Positions 1-10,067 of a stretch of 64,000 bases of DNA are shown here, in pieces (position 1 is the stretch's first letter; every line of letters starts with the position of its first letter). Location of the stretch: NCBI GenBank assembly GCA_048499805.1, contig JASNZF010000007.1:1-64000 (forward strand). The letters are read 5' to 3'. Both the position numbers and the translations under genes were made by a program. Origin of the DNA: JAWXBA01 sp048499805. Lineage in GTDB: Bacteria; Gemmatimonadota; Gemmatimonadetes; Gemmatimonadales; GWC2-71-9. Under the pieces are notes generated by a model. That model ran no database searches and was not told the origin of the DNA. It saw only the letters and a list, made by a program, of their open reading frames with translations.

Positions 1-291
1 AGTGTCTCCCGCGAGTCTGTGCAGTGGAGGATCGCGGGATCGCTCCGCCGTCTCCGAACGCTCATCCACGCAGAACCCTGGTGGCCACAGGATGCTGCAG
101 AAGCCACTCGACACGATGGACTGGACGAGGCGAAAGCCATGCCGGCGGCGGATCGGCTCGTCGCCCGGCACGATGGAATACATGATCCCGGCAATGCCGG
201 GTCGCTTCAAGGCCATGACAGGCCACAACCACAGGCCCCCGGGGCAGCCCGTGGCCGACGGTGCTCGGCACGTATCGATATCAAGAAAGAG
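1..291. other. window edge, no firmly supported gene
   Basis: No recognisable gene is seen. A minus-strand frame from an ATG at 216 stays open to the window edge (72 codons) with mostly G or C third positions for its first 48 codons. It could therefore be the 5' part of a small gene, but its product matches nothing I recognise. The stretch lies directly downstream of the tRNA-Glu gene on the same strand. Confidence 0.3.
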
Positions 292-366
292 CGTCCCCAA
301 GGGGATTTGAACCCCTGTCTTCACCGTGAAAGGGTGACGTCCTGGACCGGGCTAGACGATGGGGAC
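292..366 (-). tRNA. tRNA-Glu (anticodon TTC)
   Basis: The minus strand folds into a full cloverleaf of 75 nt. The 7-bp acceptor stem GTCCCCA/TGGGGAC pairs 360-366 with 293-299. The anticodon arm is TCACC-CTTTCAC-GGTGA with anticodon TTC, and the T loop reads GTTCAAATC. The discriminator base is G and no CCA is encoded. A good promoter-like sequence lies just upstream (376-404). Confidence 0.95.
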
Positions 367-375
367 GAGGGTTCG

Positions 376-404
376 ATCGTAGGCGCGCGGCGAAGACCCG
401 CCAA
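376..404 (-). promoter_or_regulatory. sigma70-type promoter for tRNA-Glu
   Basis: On the minus strand TTGGCG (399-404) and TACGAT (376-381) are separated by 17 nt. The -10 box ends 9 nt before the tRNA 5' base, the usual spacing for a stable-RNA promoter. Confidence 0.55.
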
Positions 405-561
405 CGGAGCGGCGATGTTCGCCAAGGCGAACTCGTTCACAGTCTCCATGCACGCCGGTCCATCATCCAAGATTGCCAAGATGGCTCCGGAAGAGGAGGA
501 AACATCGACAACCGACAACCGATGGCCACGGGATCATCGGCGCCTTTGGCGTCGCGACCGC

Positions 562-1161
562 TCACGTCGCTCCGATCGATACCGGCAGCGGCTGACGAGC
601 GGGCTGATAGTTGGGCTTCACCGCCAGCGAGAGTGGGATGCGCTTGCCGTCCGGCCCCTTGGGAATGTTCTCATCGTCGATCAGCCGCTGGATCGCCATG
701 ATGCCTTCGATGAGCATCTCGGGCCGCGGCGGGCAGCCCGGGACGTAGACGTCGACCGGGATGATGGTGTCGATCCCCTGCACCATGGCGTAGGTGTCGA
801 AGATCCCGCCGGTGGAGGCGCAGGCGCCCATGCTGATGGCCCACTTGGGCTGGGGCATCTGGTCCCAGACCCGGCGGATCACCGGCGCCAGCTTGAACGG
901 CAGCCGGCCGGCGCAGATCAGCACGTCGGCCTGCCGGGGCGAGAAGCTCATCCGCTCCATGCCGAAGCGCGACAGGTCGAACCGGCCGGCCGCGCTGGCC
1001 ATGAACTCGATGGCGCAGCAGGCGGTCCCGAACGGCATCGGCCACAGCGAGTTCGATCGGGCCCAGTTCTGCAGGAAGTCGAGCCGGGTGGTGATGAAGT
1101 TGGGGGACGCCGCGTCGAGGGCGGCGGCGTCCGCGGGCGTGGACGGTGGGGTCAGTCCCAT
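562..1161 (-). CDS. nuoB: NADH-quinone oxidoreductase subunit B
   Basis: NuoB carries the terminal N2 [4Fe-4S] cluster of respiratory complex I, passing electrons to quinone at the membrane interface. The 199-aa product has the four expected ligands: the adjacent pair C48-C49 in GTACCAIEFM, C114 in GACASTGG and C143 in VPGCPPRPE. The ATG at 1161 is chosen because it lies just inside the nuoA 3' end (10-nt overlap), whereas the longer frame only reads antisense-like sequence. No other nuo gene follows downstream, where the next feature is a tRNA, so the remaining complex I genes must lie elsewhere. Confidence 0.95.
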   Translation of the reverse strand: MGLTPPSTPADAAALDAASPNFITTRLDFLQNWARSNSLWPMPFGTACCAIEFMASAAGRFDLSRFGMERMSFSPRQADVLICAGRLPFKLAPVIRRVWDQMPQPKWAISMGACASTGGIFDTYAMVQGIDTIIPVDVYVPGCPPRPEMLIEGIMAIQRLIDDENIPKGPDGKRIPLSLAVKPNYQPARQPLPVSIGAT

Positions 1162-1517
1162 TGCAGGGCCCCGCGCTTCCAGATGTAGAGGTAGCCCACC
1201 CCGAGGATCAGGATGAACAGGAACATTTCGAGCATCAGCACCCCCGCGATGCTGCCCAGCTGGTGAAAGGCCACCGCCCACGGGATCATGAACACCACTT
1301 CGATGTCGAAGATGATGAACAGCATTGCGACCAGGTAGAACTTCACCGAGAAGCGCTCCCGGGCGTCGCCGAGGACCGGCATGCCGGACTCGTACGCCGC
1401 CACCTTCACGGGGGTGCGCCGGTAGCTGCTGAAGATGTGGGACACCCCGAGCATCAGGATCGCGTTGGCGATCACGAAGAGCAGCAGGATGAGGATCGGA
1501 ACGTAGGGCTGAAGCAT
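1152..1517 (-). CDS. nuoA: NADH-quinone oxidoreductase subunit A
   Basis: NuoA is a small membrane subunit of complex I. The 121-aa product has three hydrophobic segments, at about 8-30, 62-84 and 90-112. It also has the conserved loop between helices 1 and 2 (YESGMPVLGDARERFSVKFY) and the acidic FDIEVVFMIPWA motif in the second helix. It opens a two-gene unit with nuoB and has a promoter-like sequence about 50 nt upstream. Confidence 0.95.
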   Translation of the reverse strand: MLQPYVPILILLLFVIANAILMLGVSHIFSSYRRTPVKVAAYESGMPVLGDARERFSVKFYLVAMLFIIFDIEVVFMIPWAVAFHQLGSIAGVLMLEMFLFILILGVGYLYIWKRGALQWD

Positions 1518-1564
1518 GCTGAGGCGGCCCTCGTGAAATTCTTCACAACCTCGAACGGTGCAGG

Positions 1565-1593
1565 AAAGTAACGCCGCCCAAAGGGTTGTTCAA
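1565..1593 (-). promoter_or_regulatory. sigma70-type promoter for nuoAB
   Basis: On the minus strand TTGAAC (1588-1593) and TACTTT (1565-1570) have a 17-nt spacer, about 50 nt upstream of the nuoA ATG. A TATATT at 1628-1633 on the plus strand could be a divergent -10 for dcd, but no good -35 accompanies it. Confidence 0.5.
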
Positions 1594-1693
1594 CCCGTCC
1601 CGGATGCCCGCAAAGGGCTGGCAGCGCTATATTTGCCGCCGAGCCGCTCCCCATTCCCGCCCCGGCGGGTGTCCCCAGCCGACGCGAGGCCCG

Positions 1694-2272
1694 ATGTCGA
1701 TCAAGTCCGACCGCTGGATCCGCCAGATGGCCACCGAGCATGGCATGATCGACCCGTTCACCGACGGCCAGGTGCGCGAGGTCGACGCCAAGGGCCGCAA
1801 GGTGATTTCCTACGGCGTCTCCTCCTACGGCTACGACATGCGCGTGGCCCCGGAGTTCAAGATCTTCACCAATGCCCTCTCGGCGATCGTCGACCCGAAG
1901 GAGTTCGACCCCCGGAGCTTTGTCGAGTTCACCGGTGACGTCTGCATCGTGCCGCCCAACAGCTTCGCGCTGGCCCGCTCGGTGGAGTACTTCCGGATCC
2001 CCCGGAACGTGCTCACGATCTGCGTCGGCAAGAGCACCTATGCCCGGTGCGGCATCATCACCAACGTGACCCCGTTCGAGCCCGAGTGGGAGGGACACGT
2101 GACCCTGGAGATCAGCAACACGACGCCGCTCCCCGCCAAGGTCTATGCCAATGAGGGGATCTGCCAGGTCCTGTTCTTCGAGGCGGATGCGGACGACGTC
2201 TGCGAGACGAGCTATGCCGACAAGGCCGGCAAGTACCAGGGCCAGCGCGGCGTGACCCTGCCCCGGCTGTGA
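1694..2272 (+). CDS. dcd: dCTP deaminase
   Basis: Dcd deaminates dCTP to dUTP, the main source of dUMP for thymidylate synthesis in many bacteria. The 192-aa length equals the usual family length. Landmarks are the N-terminal SYGYDMRV, the substrate-binding GKSTYARCGI and the catalytic-strand region EGHVTLEISN with its conserved Glu. The ATG at 1694 starts the canonical N terminus (MSIKSDRWIRQM); the frame upstream is open but unlike the family. Some homologues are bifunctional dCTP deaminase/dUTPases, which I cannot separate from Dcd by eye. Confidence 0.93.
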   Translation: MSIKSDRWIRQMATEHGMIDPFTDGQVREVDAKGRKVISYGVSSYGYDMRVAPEFKIFTNALSAIVDPKEFDPRSFVEFTGDVCIVPPNSFALARSVEYFRIPRNVLTICVGKSTYARCGIITNVTPFEPEWEGHVTLEISNTTPLPAKVYANEGICQVLFFEADADDVCETSYADKAGKYQGQRGVTLPRL

Positions 2273-2292
2273 CCCCCCTCCGGCCCCCGAGG

Positions 2293-2805
2293 ATGCCGAT
2301 GCCCCCGCGACTGCTCCTGGGCGCCCTCCTGGCGCTCGCCACCCTCCCCACCGCCGGCGCCGCCCAGCAGGGGCCCCCGCCGGCCCGGCTGTCCGACTCC
2401 GCCTTCGCCCGGTTGCAGGAGCGCGGCCGGCTCGCCATGGGGGTGGACCAGTACACCTCCACCCACCGCTTCGACGACCTGCCCGACGGCGGCAGGATCG
2501 AGCTCCAGCGCACCGTTGAGGACTCGGCCGGCGTGGCGGTCATCCGGGCGCACCTGCGCGACATCGAGCGCCTCTTCACGGCCGGCGACTTCCGCATCCC
2601 GGCCATGGTCCACGACATGCCGGTCCCCGGCACCGACGTCATGGCGGCACGGCGCAGCCACCTGACCTTCAGCTTCCGGGAGCTGCCGCGCGGCGGGGAG
2701 CTCCGGATCGTGACCCGGGACCCTGAGGCGCTCCGGGCGGTGCATGCCTTCCTGGAATTCCAGCGGATGGACCATCGCGCCCACGGGATGCGGCACGTCC
2801 CCTGA
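2293..2805 (+). CDS. exported protein of unknown function
   Basis: The 170-aa product begins with a signal peptide (hydrophobic LLLGALLALATLPTAGAA, likely cleavage before QQ). The mature part is a soluble mixed alpha/beta domain with the stretch VDQYTSTHRFDDLPDGGRIE and an acidic/His-rich end. I recognise no family. The ATG at 2293 is preferred over the GTG at 2269 because CCGAGG precedes it and the signal peptide then starts immediately. It follows dcd by 20 nt and may be cotranscribed, and it converges with sdhB. Confidence 0.6.
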   Translation: MPMPPRLLLGALLALATLPTAGAAQQGPPPARLSDSAFARLQERGRLAMGVDQYTSTHRFDDLPDGGRIELQRTVEDSAGVAVIRAHLRDIERLFTAGDFRIPAMVHDMPVPGTDVMAARRSHLTFSFRELPRGGELRIVTRDPEALRAVHAFLEFQRMDHRAHGMRHVP

Positions 2806-2830
2806 GCAGGGGCGGGTGGGCCGGGGCGGC

Positions 2831-3601
2831 CTAGCGGGCGGAGAGGGTCGCCTTGAGGTAGTCCCGGTTGAGCCGGGCGATCGTCTCGACGCTGATCTCC
2901 TTGGGGCACGCGTCCTGGCATTCCCCGAAGTTCGTGCACCCGCCGAACCCCTCGATGTCCATCTGCTCCACCATCGCAAGCGCCCGGCGATACCGCTCCG
3001 GCTGGCCCTGGGGCAGCAGCCCCAGGTGCGACACCTTGGCGGCGGTGAAGAGCATGGCGGAAGCATTCGGGCAGGCCGCCACGCAGGCTCCGCAGCCGAT
3101 GCACTGGGCGGCATCCATCGACCGGTCGGAGAGCTCCTTGGGCACCGGGATGGCGTTGGCGTCGGGGGCGCTGCCGGTGGCCGCGCCGATGAAGCCGCCG
3201 GCCTGGATGATCCGGTCGAAGGCCCCCCGGTCCACCACCAGGTCGCGGACCACCGGGAACGCCGCCGCGCGCCACGGCTCGACGGTGATGGTGTCCCCGT
3301 CGCGGAAGCTCCGCATGTGCAGCTGGCAGGCGGTGGTCGCGGGGTTGGGACCATGGGGCCGCCCGTTGATCACCATGGAGCACATGCCGCAGATCCCCTC
3401 GCGGCAGTCGTGATCGAACGCGATCGGCGCCTTCCCTTCCGCGATCAGCCCCTCGTTGAGGACGTCCAGCATCTCCAGGAAGGACATGTCCGGGCTCACG
3501 TCCGCCACCGGGTAGCTCTCCATGCGACCCTCCGCCCCGGCGCGCGCCTGCCGCCAGACCTTGAGGGTGATCCGCATCGTGGTGGTGCTGGTTCCGCCCA
3601 T
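2831..3601 (-). CDS. sdhB: succinate dehydrogenase/fumarate reductase iron-sulfur subunit
   Basis: This subunit moves electrons from the flavoprotein to quinone in complex II. The 256-aa protein has a plant-type ferredoxin domain with C66, C71, C74 (DCREGICGMC) and C92. A bacterial ferredoxin domain follows with C167/C170/C173/C177 and C222/C228/C232. The spacing is that of the two-hydrophobic-domain type B enzymes known from Bacteroidota. It is third in the order sdhC-sdhA-sdhB, and ATG 3601 gives the family N terminus. Confidence 0.94.
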   Translation of the reverse strand: MGGTSTTTMRITLKVWRQARAGAEGRMESYPVADVSPDMSFLEMLDVLNEGLIAEGKAPIAFDHDCREGICGMCSMVINGRPHGPNPATTACQLHMRSFRDGDTITVEPWRAAAFPVVRDLVVDRGAFDRIIQAGGFIGAATGSAPDANAIPVPKELSDRSMDAAQCIGCGACVAACPNASAMLFTAAKVSHLGLLPQGQPERYRRALAMVEQMDIEGFGGCTNFGECQDACPKEISVETIARLNRDYLKATLSAR

Positions 3602-3669
3602 CTGCCACTCCTGGTTGGCGGGCCACGGTGGCCCGCGCGTGCAATCACTTCCCGTGTCGGCGCCGGCCG

Positions 3670-5580
<1,911 letters not shown>

Positions 5581-5617
5581 GGGGGGCATCCGGGCCGCGA
5601 GGGGGGCGCGCCGGCGG

Positions 5618-6286
5618 TCATCGTCCCGCCCAGCCGGCCGCCACGCCGATCGGGACGAGCAGCAGGCCGCCCGCGATGGCGATCGTCAGCACCCAGGCGG
5701 TGACCCGACGGGCCCGGTTCCAGTGCGGGTGGTTGAGTCCCAGGGTCTGGAAGAACGACCAGACCCCGTGCGAGAGGTGGAGACCGAGCGCCAGCATCGC
5801 CACGACATAGAAGGCCACCACCAGCGGCTGCCCGGTGAAGCCGACCAGCACATTGCGTCCGACCTCGCCGGGCAGGAACTCGGCCCCGGGGAAGATGGTG
5901 CCGGTCGTGAAGTGCAGCAGGTGGAAGACGATGAACGCCAGCAGGAGCAGCCCGCCGAGGCGCATCGACCGGGCGCCCCAGGTACTGGCCGTCGAGGCCA
6001 GTTTCTGGTAGCCGACCGGCCGCGCCTGCTGGCTGAGCCGGGTGAGCTGGAGCGCGGACACGATGTGGACGACGGCGAGCGCGATCAGCCCCAGCCGGGC
6101 CACCCAGAGCAGGGGCCCGAAGCTCCGCAGCCACTCGCCATAGTGGGTGAGCGACTCGGGGTCCTTGAAGACCAGGACATTGGAGGCCATGTGGCTGAGG
6201 AGGAATCCGACCAGCAGGATCCCGCTGACGGCCATGACCACCTTCTTGCCGATCACGGAGCGGAAGAACCTCGCGACCCAGCCCAT
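5618..6286 (-). CDS. sdhC: succinate dehydrogenase cytochrome b subunit (type B)
   Basis: Membrane anchor of complex II. The 222-aa protein has five hydrophobic helices, at about 13-35, 58-80, 107-130, 150-172 and 192-215. Conserved His residues for heme b appear in LSHMASN, VFHLLHF and LHLSHGVWS. A single anchor with five helices and two hemes is typical of type B enzymes, which agrees with the sdhA and sdhB types. It is first of the sdhCAB set, 33 nt after mdh. Confidence 0.92.
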   Translation of the reverse strand: MGWVARFFRSVIGKKVVMAVSGILLVGFLLSHMASNVLVFKDPESLTHYGEWLRSFGPLLWVARLGLIALAVVHIVSALQLTRLSQQARPVGYQKLASTASTWGARSMRLGGLLLLAFIVFHLLHFTTGTIFPGAEFLPGEVGRNVLVGFTGQPLVVAFYVVAMLALGLHLSHGVWSFFQTLGLNHPHWNRARRVTAWVLTIAIAGGLLLVPIGVAAGWAGR

Positions 6287-6319
6287 CGGATCAGGACTCT
6301 CCCAGGAGCGGCCGGCGCA

Positions 6320-7252
6320 CTAGAGCGCGTCGACCAGCTGCTGTACCTCTCGCACCCCGGCGGCGGAGGCGTGGAGGGCAGCGCGCTCGGCATCGGTGAG
6401 CGTCACCTCCACGATCCGCTCGAGCCCGGCGGCGCCGAGCAGGCAGGGCACCCCGCAGTACACGCCCTCCAGGCCGTAGGCGCCGGTCAGCCAGGCCGAG
6501 CACGGCAGGATCCGCTTCTTGTCCAGCGCGATCGCCTCGACCATCTGGACCGCGGCGGCACTCGGGGCGTAGTAGGCCGACCCCGTCTTGAGGTGCGCCA
6601 CGATCTCCGCCCCGCCGCTGCGGGTGCGCTGCACGATCGCGTCCAGCTTGTCCTGCGCCAGGAGCTGGGTGACCGGGATGCCCGAGACCGTGGTGTAGGA
6701 GATCAGCGGCACCATCGTGTCGCCGTGTCCGCCGAGGACCATCGCCTGGATGTCCTCCACGGAGACTCCCATCGCCTCGGAGAGGAACATCCGGTAACGC
6801 GCCGTGTCCAGCACCCCCGCCATCCCGATCACCCGCTCGGCCGGGAAGCCGGAGGCCTGCCTGGCCACGTAGCACATCACGTCGAGGGGATTCGAGACCA
6901 CGATGATGATCGCCTTCGGCGCCACCCGGGCAATCTCCTTCGACACCGCCCGGACGATCCCGGCGTTGGTCTTGACCAGGTCGTCCCGGCTCATCCCCGG
7001 CTTGCGGGCGATGCCGGCGGTGACCACGAAGATTTCCGATCCGGCGGCGGCATCATAGCTGGTGGAGCCGATGACCCGGGCGTCGAACCCCTCCACCGGG
7101 CCGGACTGCCACTGGTCGAGGGCCTTCCCCTCCGGGATCCCCTCGACCACGTCGACCATGACGACCGTGCGCGCCAGGTGCTTCTCGGCCAGCCGCTGGG
7201 CCGCCGTGGCGCCGACATTGCCCGCTCCCACCACCGTGATCTTGTTGAGCAT
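6320..7252 (-). CDS. mdh: malate dehydrogenase (LDH-like type)
   Basis: Oxidises malate to oxaloacetate with NAD. The 310-aa protein has the Rossmann loop GAGNVGAT, an Asp ending strand 2 (VMVDVVEG, NAD preference), the substrate Arg segment RKPGMSRDD and the catalytic His in GGHGDTMVP. The Arg in RKPGMSR at the specificity loop marks malate rather than lactate dehydrogenase. It is placed directly before sdhCAB, so two consecutive TCA-cycle steps are co-located. Confidence 0.94.
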   Translation of the reverse strand: MLNKITVVGAGNVGATAAQRLAEKHLARTVVMVDVVEGIPEGKALDQWQSGPVEGFDARVIGSTSYDAAAGSEIFVVTAGIARKPGMSRDDLVKTNAGIVRAVSKEIARVAPKAIIIVVSNPLDVMCYVARQASGFPAERVIGMAGVLDTARYRMFLSEAMGVSVEDIQAMVLGGHGDTMVPLISYTTVSGIPVTQLLAQDKLDAIVQRTRSGGAEIVAHLKTGSAYYAPSAAAVQMVEAIALDKKRILPCSAWLTGAYGLEGVYCGVPCLLGAAGLERIVEVTLTDAERAALHASAAGVREVQQLVDAL

Positions 7253-7310
7253 CTACCCGTCCCGAACCTCTCGCTGAAGGACCAGCCAACCCGCCGAATT
7301 GCGCGGAAAA

Positions 7311-7781
7311 CTAACCGCCGCCCCGGGCCCGACCAAGCCCCGCAACTTGTCGCAACCCTTCATACAGCACGATCCCCGCCGCCGTGGCGAGGTTCAGGCT
7401 GCGCACCGCATCGGTCATCGGGATCCGGAACGACTCCTCCGGGTGCTTCTCGAGGATCCGGTCCGGCATCCCATCCACCTCGTTGCCGAAGAGCAGGCAC
7501 GAGTTCGGCCGGAAAGGCGCCTCCCAGAACGGGCGCGTCGCCTTGGCGCTGAAGTAGAGGCAGCGGTCCCGACTCATCGCCTCGCGAAACGCCCGCCAGC
7601 CGGGATGCACCCAGAGGTCCACCGCGTCCCAGTAGTCGAGCCCGGCCCGCCGCATCTCGGCGTCATCGACCCGGAAGCCGAGCGGCTCGATCAGGTGCAG
7701 CGCCGTGTCGGTCGCGGCGCACAGCCGGGCGATGTTCCCGGTGTTGGGGGGAATCTTCGGTTCGATCAACGCGATGTGCAC
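7311..7781 (-). CDS. trmL: tRNA (cytidine/uridine(34)-2'-O)-methyltransferase
   Basis: SPOUT-family enzyme methylating the wobble ribose of tRNA-Leu isoacceptors. The 156-aa product shows the TrmL landmarks IEPKIPPNTGNIARLCA at the N terminus, LLFGNEVDGMP in the middle and the knotted SAM site RIPMTDAVRSLNLATAAGI. It starts with GTG at 7781. It lies between moaA and mdh, with a gap of about 90 nt from moaA that holds a degenerate repeat array. Confidence 0.93.
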   Translation of the reverse strand: MHIALIEPKIPPNTGNIARLCAATDTALHLIEPLGFRVDDAEMRRAGLDYWDAVDLWVHPGWRAFREAMSRDRCLYFSAKATRPFWEAPFRPNSCLLFGNEVDGMPDRILEKHPEESFRIPMTDAVRSLNLATAAGIVLYEGLRQVAGLGRARGGG

Positions 7782-7820
7782 GGCACTCCCCTCCCCGGCA
7801 AGCCGTTTCCCCCGCCCCCC

Positions 7821-7872
7821 ATCCCCTGGCTAGTGGCCCCCAGTCCCTGGCCCCATCCATTCCCGATTCCCC
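7821..7872 (-). repeat. degenerate CTAGGGA-type heptamer array
   Basis: The segment directly after the moaA stop reads, on the minus strand, as decayed copies of the GGGACTG/CTAGGGA heptamer seen cleanly at 23316-23456 and 43041-43137. It fills most of the moaA-trmL gap. Confidence 0.45.
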
Positions 7873-8895
7873 TCACCCCCCCCGCACATGCATCTCCCGC
7901 CGGGGATCGGCCCGCAGGCCCTCGAGCGGCACCAGGGTCCCGCGATCGGGCATTGCCCGGCGCTCTTCCGCGCCGCGGTCCCGGCGTGCCGTCCAGCCCT
8001 CGGCTACCAGGGACACCAGTTCCGCATCGCTCGCCCCCGACCGGAGCGCCTGGCGGAGGTCCACGCCGTCGCGGGCGTAGAGGCAGAGGTACCAGGTTCC
8101 ATCGGCGGTGACCCGGCTTCGGTCGCAGTCCCGGCAGAACGGCTGGGTCGTGGAGGCGATCACCCCGAAGACCGTCCCGTCGGGCAGCCGGAACTGCTCT
8201 GCCGGGGCCGATCCGCGGGCGGCGACCGGCTCCACCGCCCCATACCGCGCCGCGATCGCCGCCACGATCTCCTCCTGCCCCACCACCGCATCCCCTGCCC
8301 AGCGGGTCGCGCCGCCGACGTCCATGTACTCGATGAAGCGGACCTCGACCTCCCGCTCGCGCCCGAACTCCAGCAGGTCGGTGACCTCGTCGGCGTTGAA
8401 GCCGCGGATCACGACGCTGTTGAGCTTGACCGAGGCAAACCCGGCCGCCCGCGCGGCGTCGATCCCGGCGAGGACATCGGCATGGCGGGGGGAGCGTGCG
8501 TGGGCCAGCATCCGCTCCGGGCGGAGGGTGTCGAGGCTGACGGTGATCCGGCGGAGCCCCGCCGCCCGGAGCGCGTCGGCCCGCGGGGCCAGCAGCAGCC
8601 CGTTGGTCGTCATGGCCAGGTCGCGCAGCCCGGGACGCGCCGCGAGCATCCGCACGAGGATCTCGAGGTCGTGGCGGAGCAGCGGCTCGCCACCCGTGAG
8701 CCGGATCCGGTCGGCGCCCAGCAGCTGGAAGACCCCGGCGAGGCGATCGAACTCCTCGTAGCTGAGGATCGACTCCTTGGGTAGCCAGACGTACTCCTGC
8801 TCCGGCATGCAGTACTCGCAGCGCAGGTTGCACCGGTCCGTCACCGACAGGCGCAGGCTGCCCATCGGGCGGCCGAGGCGATCGCGCGGGGTCAC
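7873..8895 (-). CDS. moaA: GTP 3',8-cyclase (molybdenum cofactor biosynthesis protein A)
   Basis: Radical-SAM enzyme that starts molybdopterin synthesis from GTP. The 340-aa protein has the N-terminal cluster site C22-x3-C26-x2-C29 (TDRCNLRCEYC) and the C-terminal cluster region FCRDCDRSRVTADGTWYLCLY. It ends in a Gly-Gly tail, as active MoaA requires. The GTG at 8895 overlaps the moaE stop by 4 nt (GTGA); an ATG at 8910 is an alternative. It is last of moaD-moaE-moaA. Confidence 0.94.
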   Translation of the reverse strand: MTPRDRLGRPMGSLRLSVTDRCNLRCEYCMPEQEYVWLPKESILSYEEFDRLAGVFQLLGADRIRLTGGEPLLRHDLEILVRMLAARPGLRDLAMTTNGLLLAPRADALRAAGLRRITVSLDTLRPERMLAHARSPRHADVLAGIDAARAAGFASVKLNSVVIRGFNADEVTDLLEFGREREVEVRFIEYMDVGGATRWAGDAVVGQEEIVAAIAARYGAVEPVAARGSAPAEQFRLPDGTVFGVIASTTQPFCRDCDRSRVTADGTWYLCLYARDGVDLRQALRSGASDAELVSLVAEGWTARRDRGAEERRAMPDRGTLVPLEGLRADPRREMHVRGG

Positions 8896-9305
8896 TGCGG
8901 CTCCACCCATTCCACGGTGCCATCGCTGAAGCATTCCTTCTTCCAGATCGGCACCCGGCGCTTGAGTTCCTCGATCACGTACCGGCAGGCCTCGAACGCC
9001 GCGGCCCGGTGCGCCGAGGCGACGGCGACCGCCACCGCCGCCTCGCCCACCAGCAGCGTTCCCACCCGATGGGAGGCGGCAATCCGCACCGGCCAGCGCT
9101 CCAGTGCCTCCGCGACGATGCCGGCGAACTCCGCCTCGGCCATCGGCCGGTAGGCGGAGTACTCCAGCCGCTCCACCCCCCGCCCCTGGTGGTGGTTGCG
9201 CACCAGCCCGAGGAAGGTGGCGATCGCCCCGGCCTCCGGGGCCGAGACCTCGGCCACCAGTGCCCCCAGGTCCAGGGGACGCTCGGACAGGTACCCCGTG
9301 CTCAC
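8892..9305 (-). CDS. moaE: molybdopterin synthase catalytic subunit
   Basis: MoaE inserts the dithiolene sulfurs into precursor Z with MoaD as sulfur donor. The 137-aa protein has the family core FLGLVRNHHQGRGVERLEY, HRVGTLLVGE, and the catalytic lysines in the C-terminal RVPIWKKECFSDG. The GTG start at 9305 shares GTGA with the moaD stop. Confidence 0.93.
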   Translation of the reverse strand: MSTGYLSERPLDLGALVAEVSAPEAGAIATFLGLVRNHHQGRGVERLEYSAYRPMAEAEFAGIVAEALERWPVRIAASHRVGTLLVGEAAVAVAVASAHRAAAFEACRYVIEELKRRVPIWKKECFSDGTVEWVEPQ

Positions 9306-9556
9306 CCGCCCGCCATCGGCGGCAGCAGGGCGACCTCGTCGCCCCCCTGCACCGGATGATCCGGCGCGGCCTGGCGGGCATTGACTGCCACCATGAGGCG
9401 TTCGGGAAGGGCGGCGCCACCGGGAAGCTGCCGGAGTTGCTGCACCAGGGCCGCGACCGTGGCCGGGGCCGGCACGGGCAGCTGGAACTCCCCCGCACCG
9501 AGCAGGTCGGCGTAGCGGGCAAAGGCCAGCACGGTGAGCGAGGGAGTGTCAGGCAT
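9302..9556 (-). CDS. moaD: molybdopterin synthase sulfur carrier subunit
   Basis: Ubiquitin-like sulfur carrier of 84 aa. It ends in the obligatory Gly-Gly (PPMAGG), which is adenylated and thiocarboxylated. The ATG at 9556 begins the family beta-strand (LTVLAFARYADLLG). It is first of the three-gene moa operon. A molybdenum-cofactor client, a sulfite-oxidase-family enzyme, lies at 38565. Confidence 0.9.
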   Translation of the reverse strand: MPDTPSLTVLAFARYADLLGAGEFQLPVPAPATVAALVQQLRQLPGGAALPERLMVAVNARQAAPDHPVQGGDEVALLPPMAGG

Positions 9557-9570
9557 GAGGAAAGTCAAAC

Positions 9571-9591
9571 GGGACGGCGCTGGGCCGTCCC
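9571..9591 (-). terminator. hairpin after the HU/IHF gene
   Basis: GGGACGGC and GCCGTCCC form an 8-bp stem with a short loop, followed on the minus strand by GTTTGACTTT. It sits between the HU-like gene and moaD. Confidence 0.5.
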
Positions 9592-9638
9592 GCTCCAGAG
9601 ACCGGTGAACCTGGGGTCGGCGATCGGCGCCGACCCGC

Positions 9639-9983
9639 TCAGAATGTCGGGGCCGGCGGCGGCGGGGTCGGCTCGGCCGCCGCGTCCTCCGCCTCGGCGA
9701 CGAGGGACCGCAACTCCTTGCTGGGCTTGAACACCGGCACCGGCCGCGCTGCCACTTCCACCGGCTCCCCGGTCCGCGGATTCCGCGCCATGCGCGTCTT
9801 CCGCTTCCGGATCTTGAAGGTCCCGAACCCGCGGACCTCGATGTTCTGCTGCTCCCGCAACGCCAGCTTGATGGCGTCAAGGAAGGCGTCGACCACGCGG
9901 GCACAATCCTTCTTGGAGATCAGTGGGCCCGCGGTCCGAGCCATCGCCGCGGTTACCTGTTCAACAAGGTCGGCCTTGGTCAT
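9639..9983 (-). CDS. HU/IHF-family nucleoid DNA-binding protein
   Basis: Dimeric DNA-bending protein. The 114-aa product has the family N terminus (MTKADLVEQVTAAM), the hydrophobic core helix and the DNA-arm signature EVRGFGTFKIRKRKTRMARN followed by PRTGEP. A C-terminal extension of about 20 residues, rich in Ala, Glu and Pro, exceeds the usual 90-100 aa. The ATG at 9983 is preferred over the TTG at 10031, which would fall at the predicted transcription start. The gene has its own near-consensus promoter and a downstream hairpin, so it is probably a single-gene unit. Confidence 0.9.
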   Translation of the reverse strand: MTKADLVEQVTAAMARTAGPLISKKDCARVVDAFLDAIKLALREQQNIEVRGFGTFKIRKRKTRMARNPRTGEPVEVAARPVPVFKPSKELRSLVAEAEDAAAEPTPPPPAPTF

Positions 9984-10038
9984 GCTCCCCCCAGCAAGGG
10001 TTCCCGAGTCCAGCAGCAAGGCGCCGGACAACAGGCCG

Positions 10039-10067
10039 ATAGTAGGAGCTTAACCGTTGCCTGTCAA
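10039..10067 (-). promoter_or_regulatory. near-consensus sigma70-type promoter for the HU/IHF gene
   Basis: TTGACA (10062-10067, perfect -35) and TACTAT (10039-10044) are 17 nt apart on the minus strand, giving a leader of about 50 nt before ATG 9983. The -35 overlaps the carA stop codon. This is the best promoter match in the window. Confidence 0.75.

Noticed and set aside
64..216. Small minus-strand gene at the left edge
   Set aside because: Third-position bias is suggestive but the product matches nothing, its end is outside the window and no ribosome site is visible, so it was not called.
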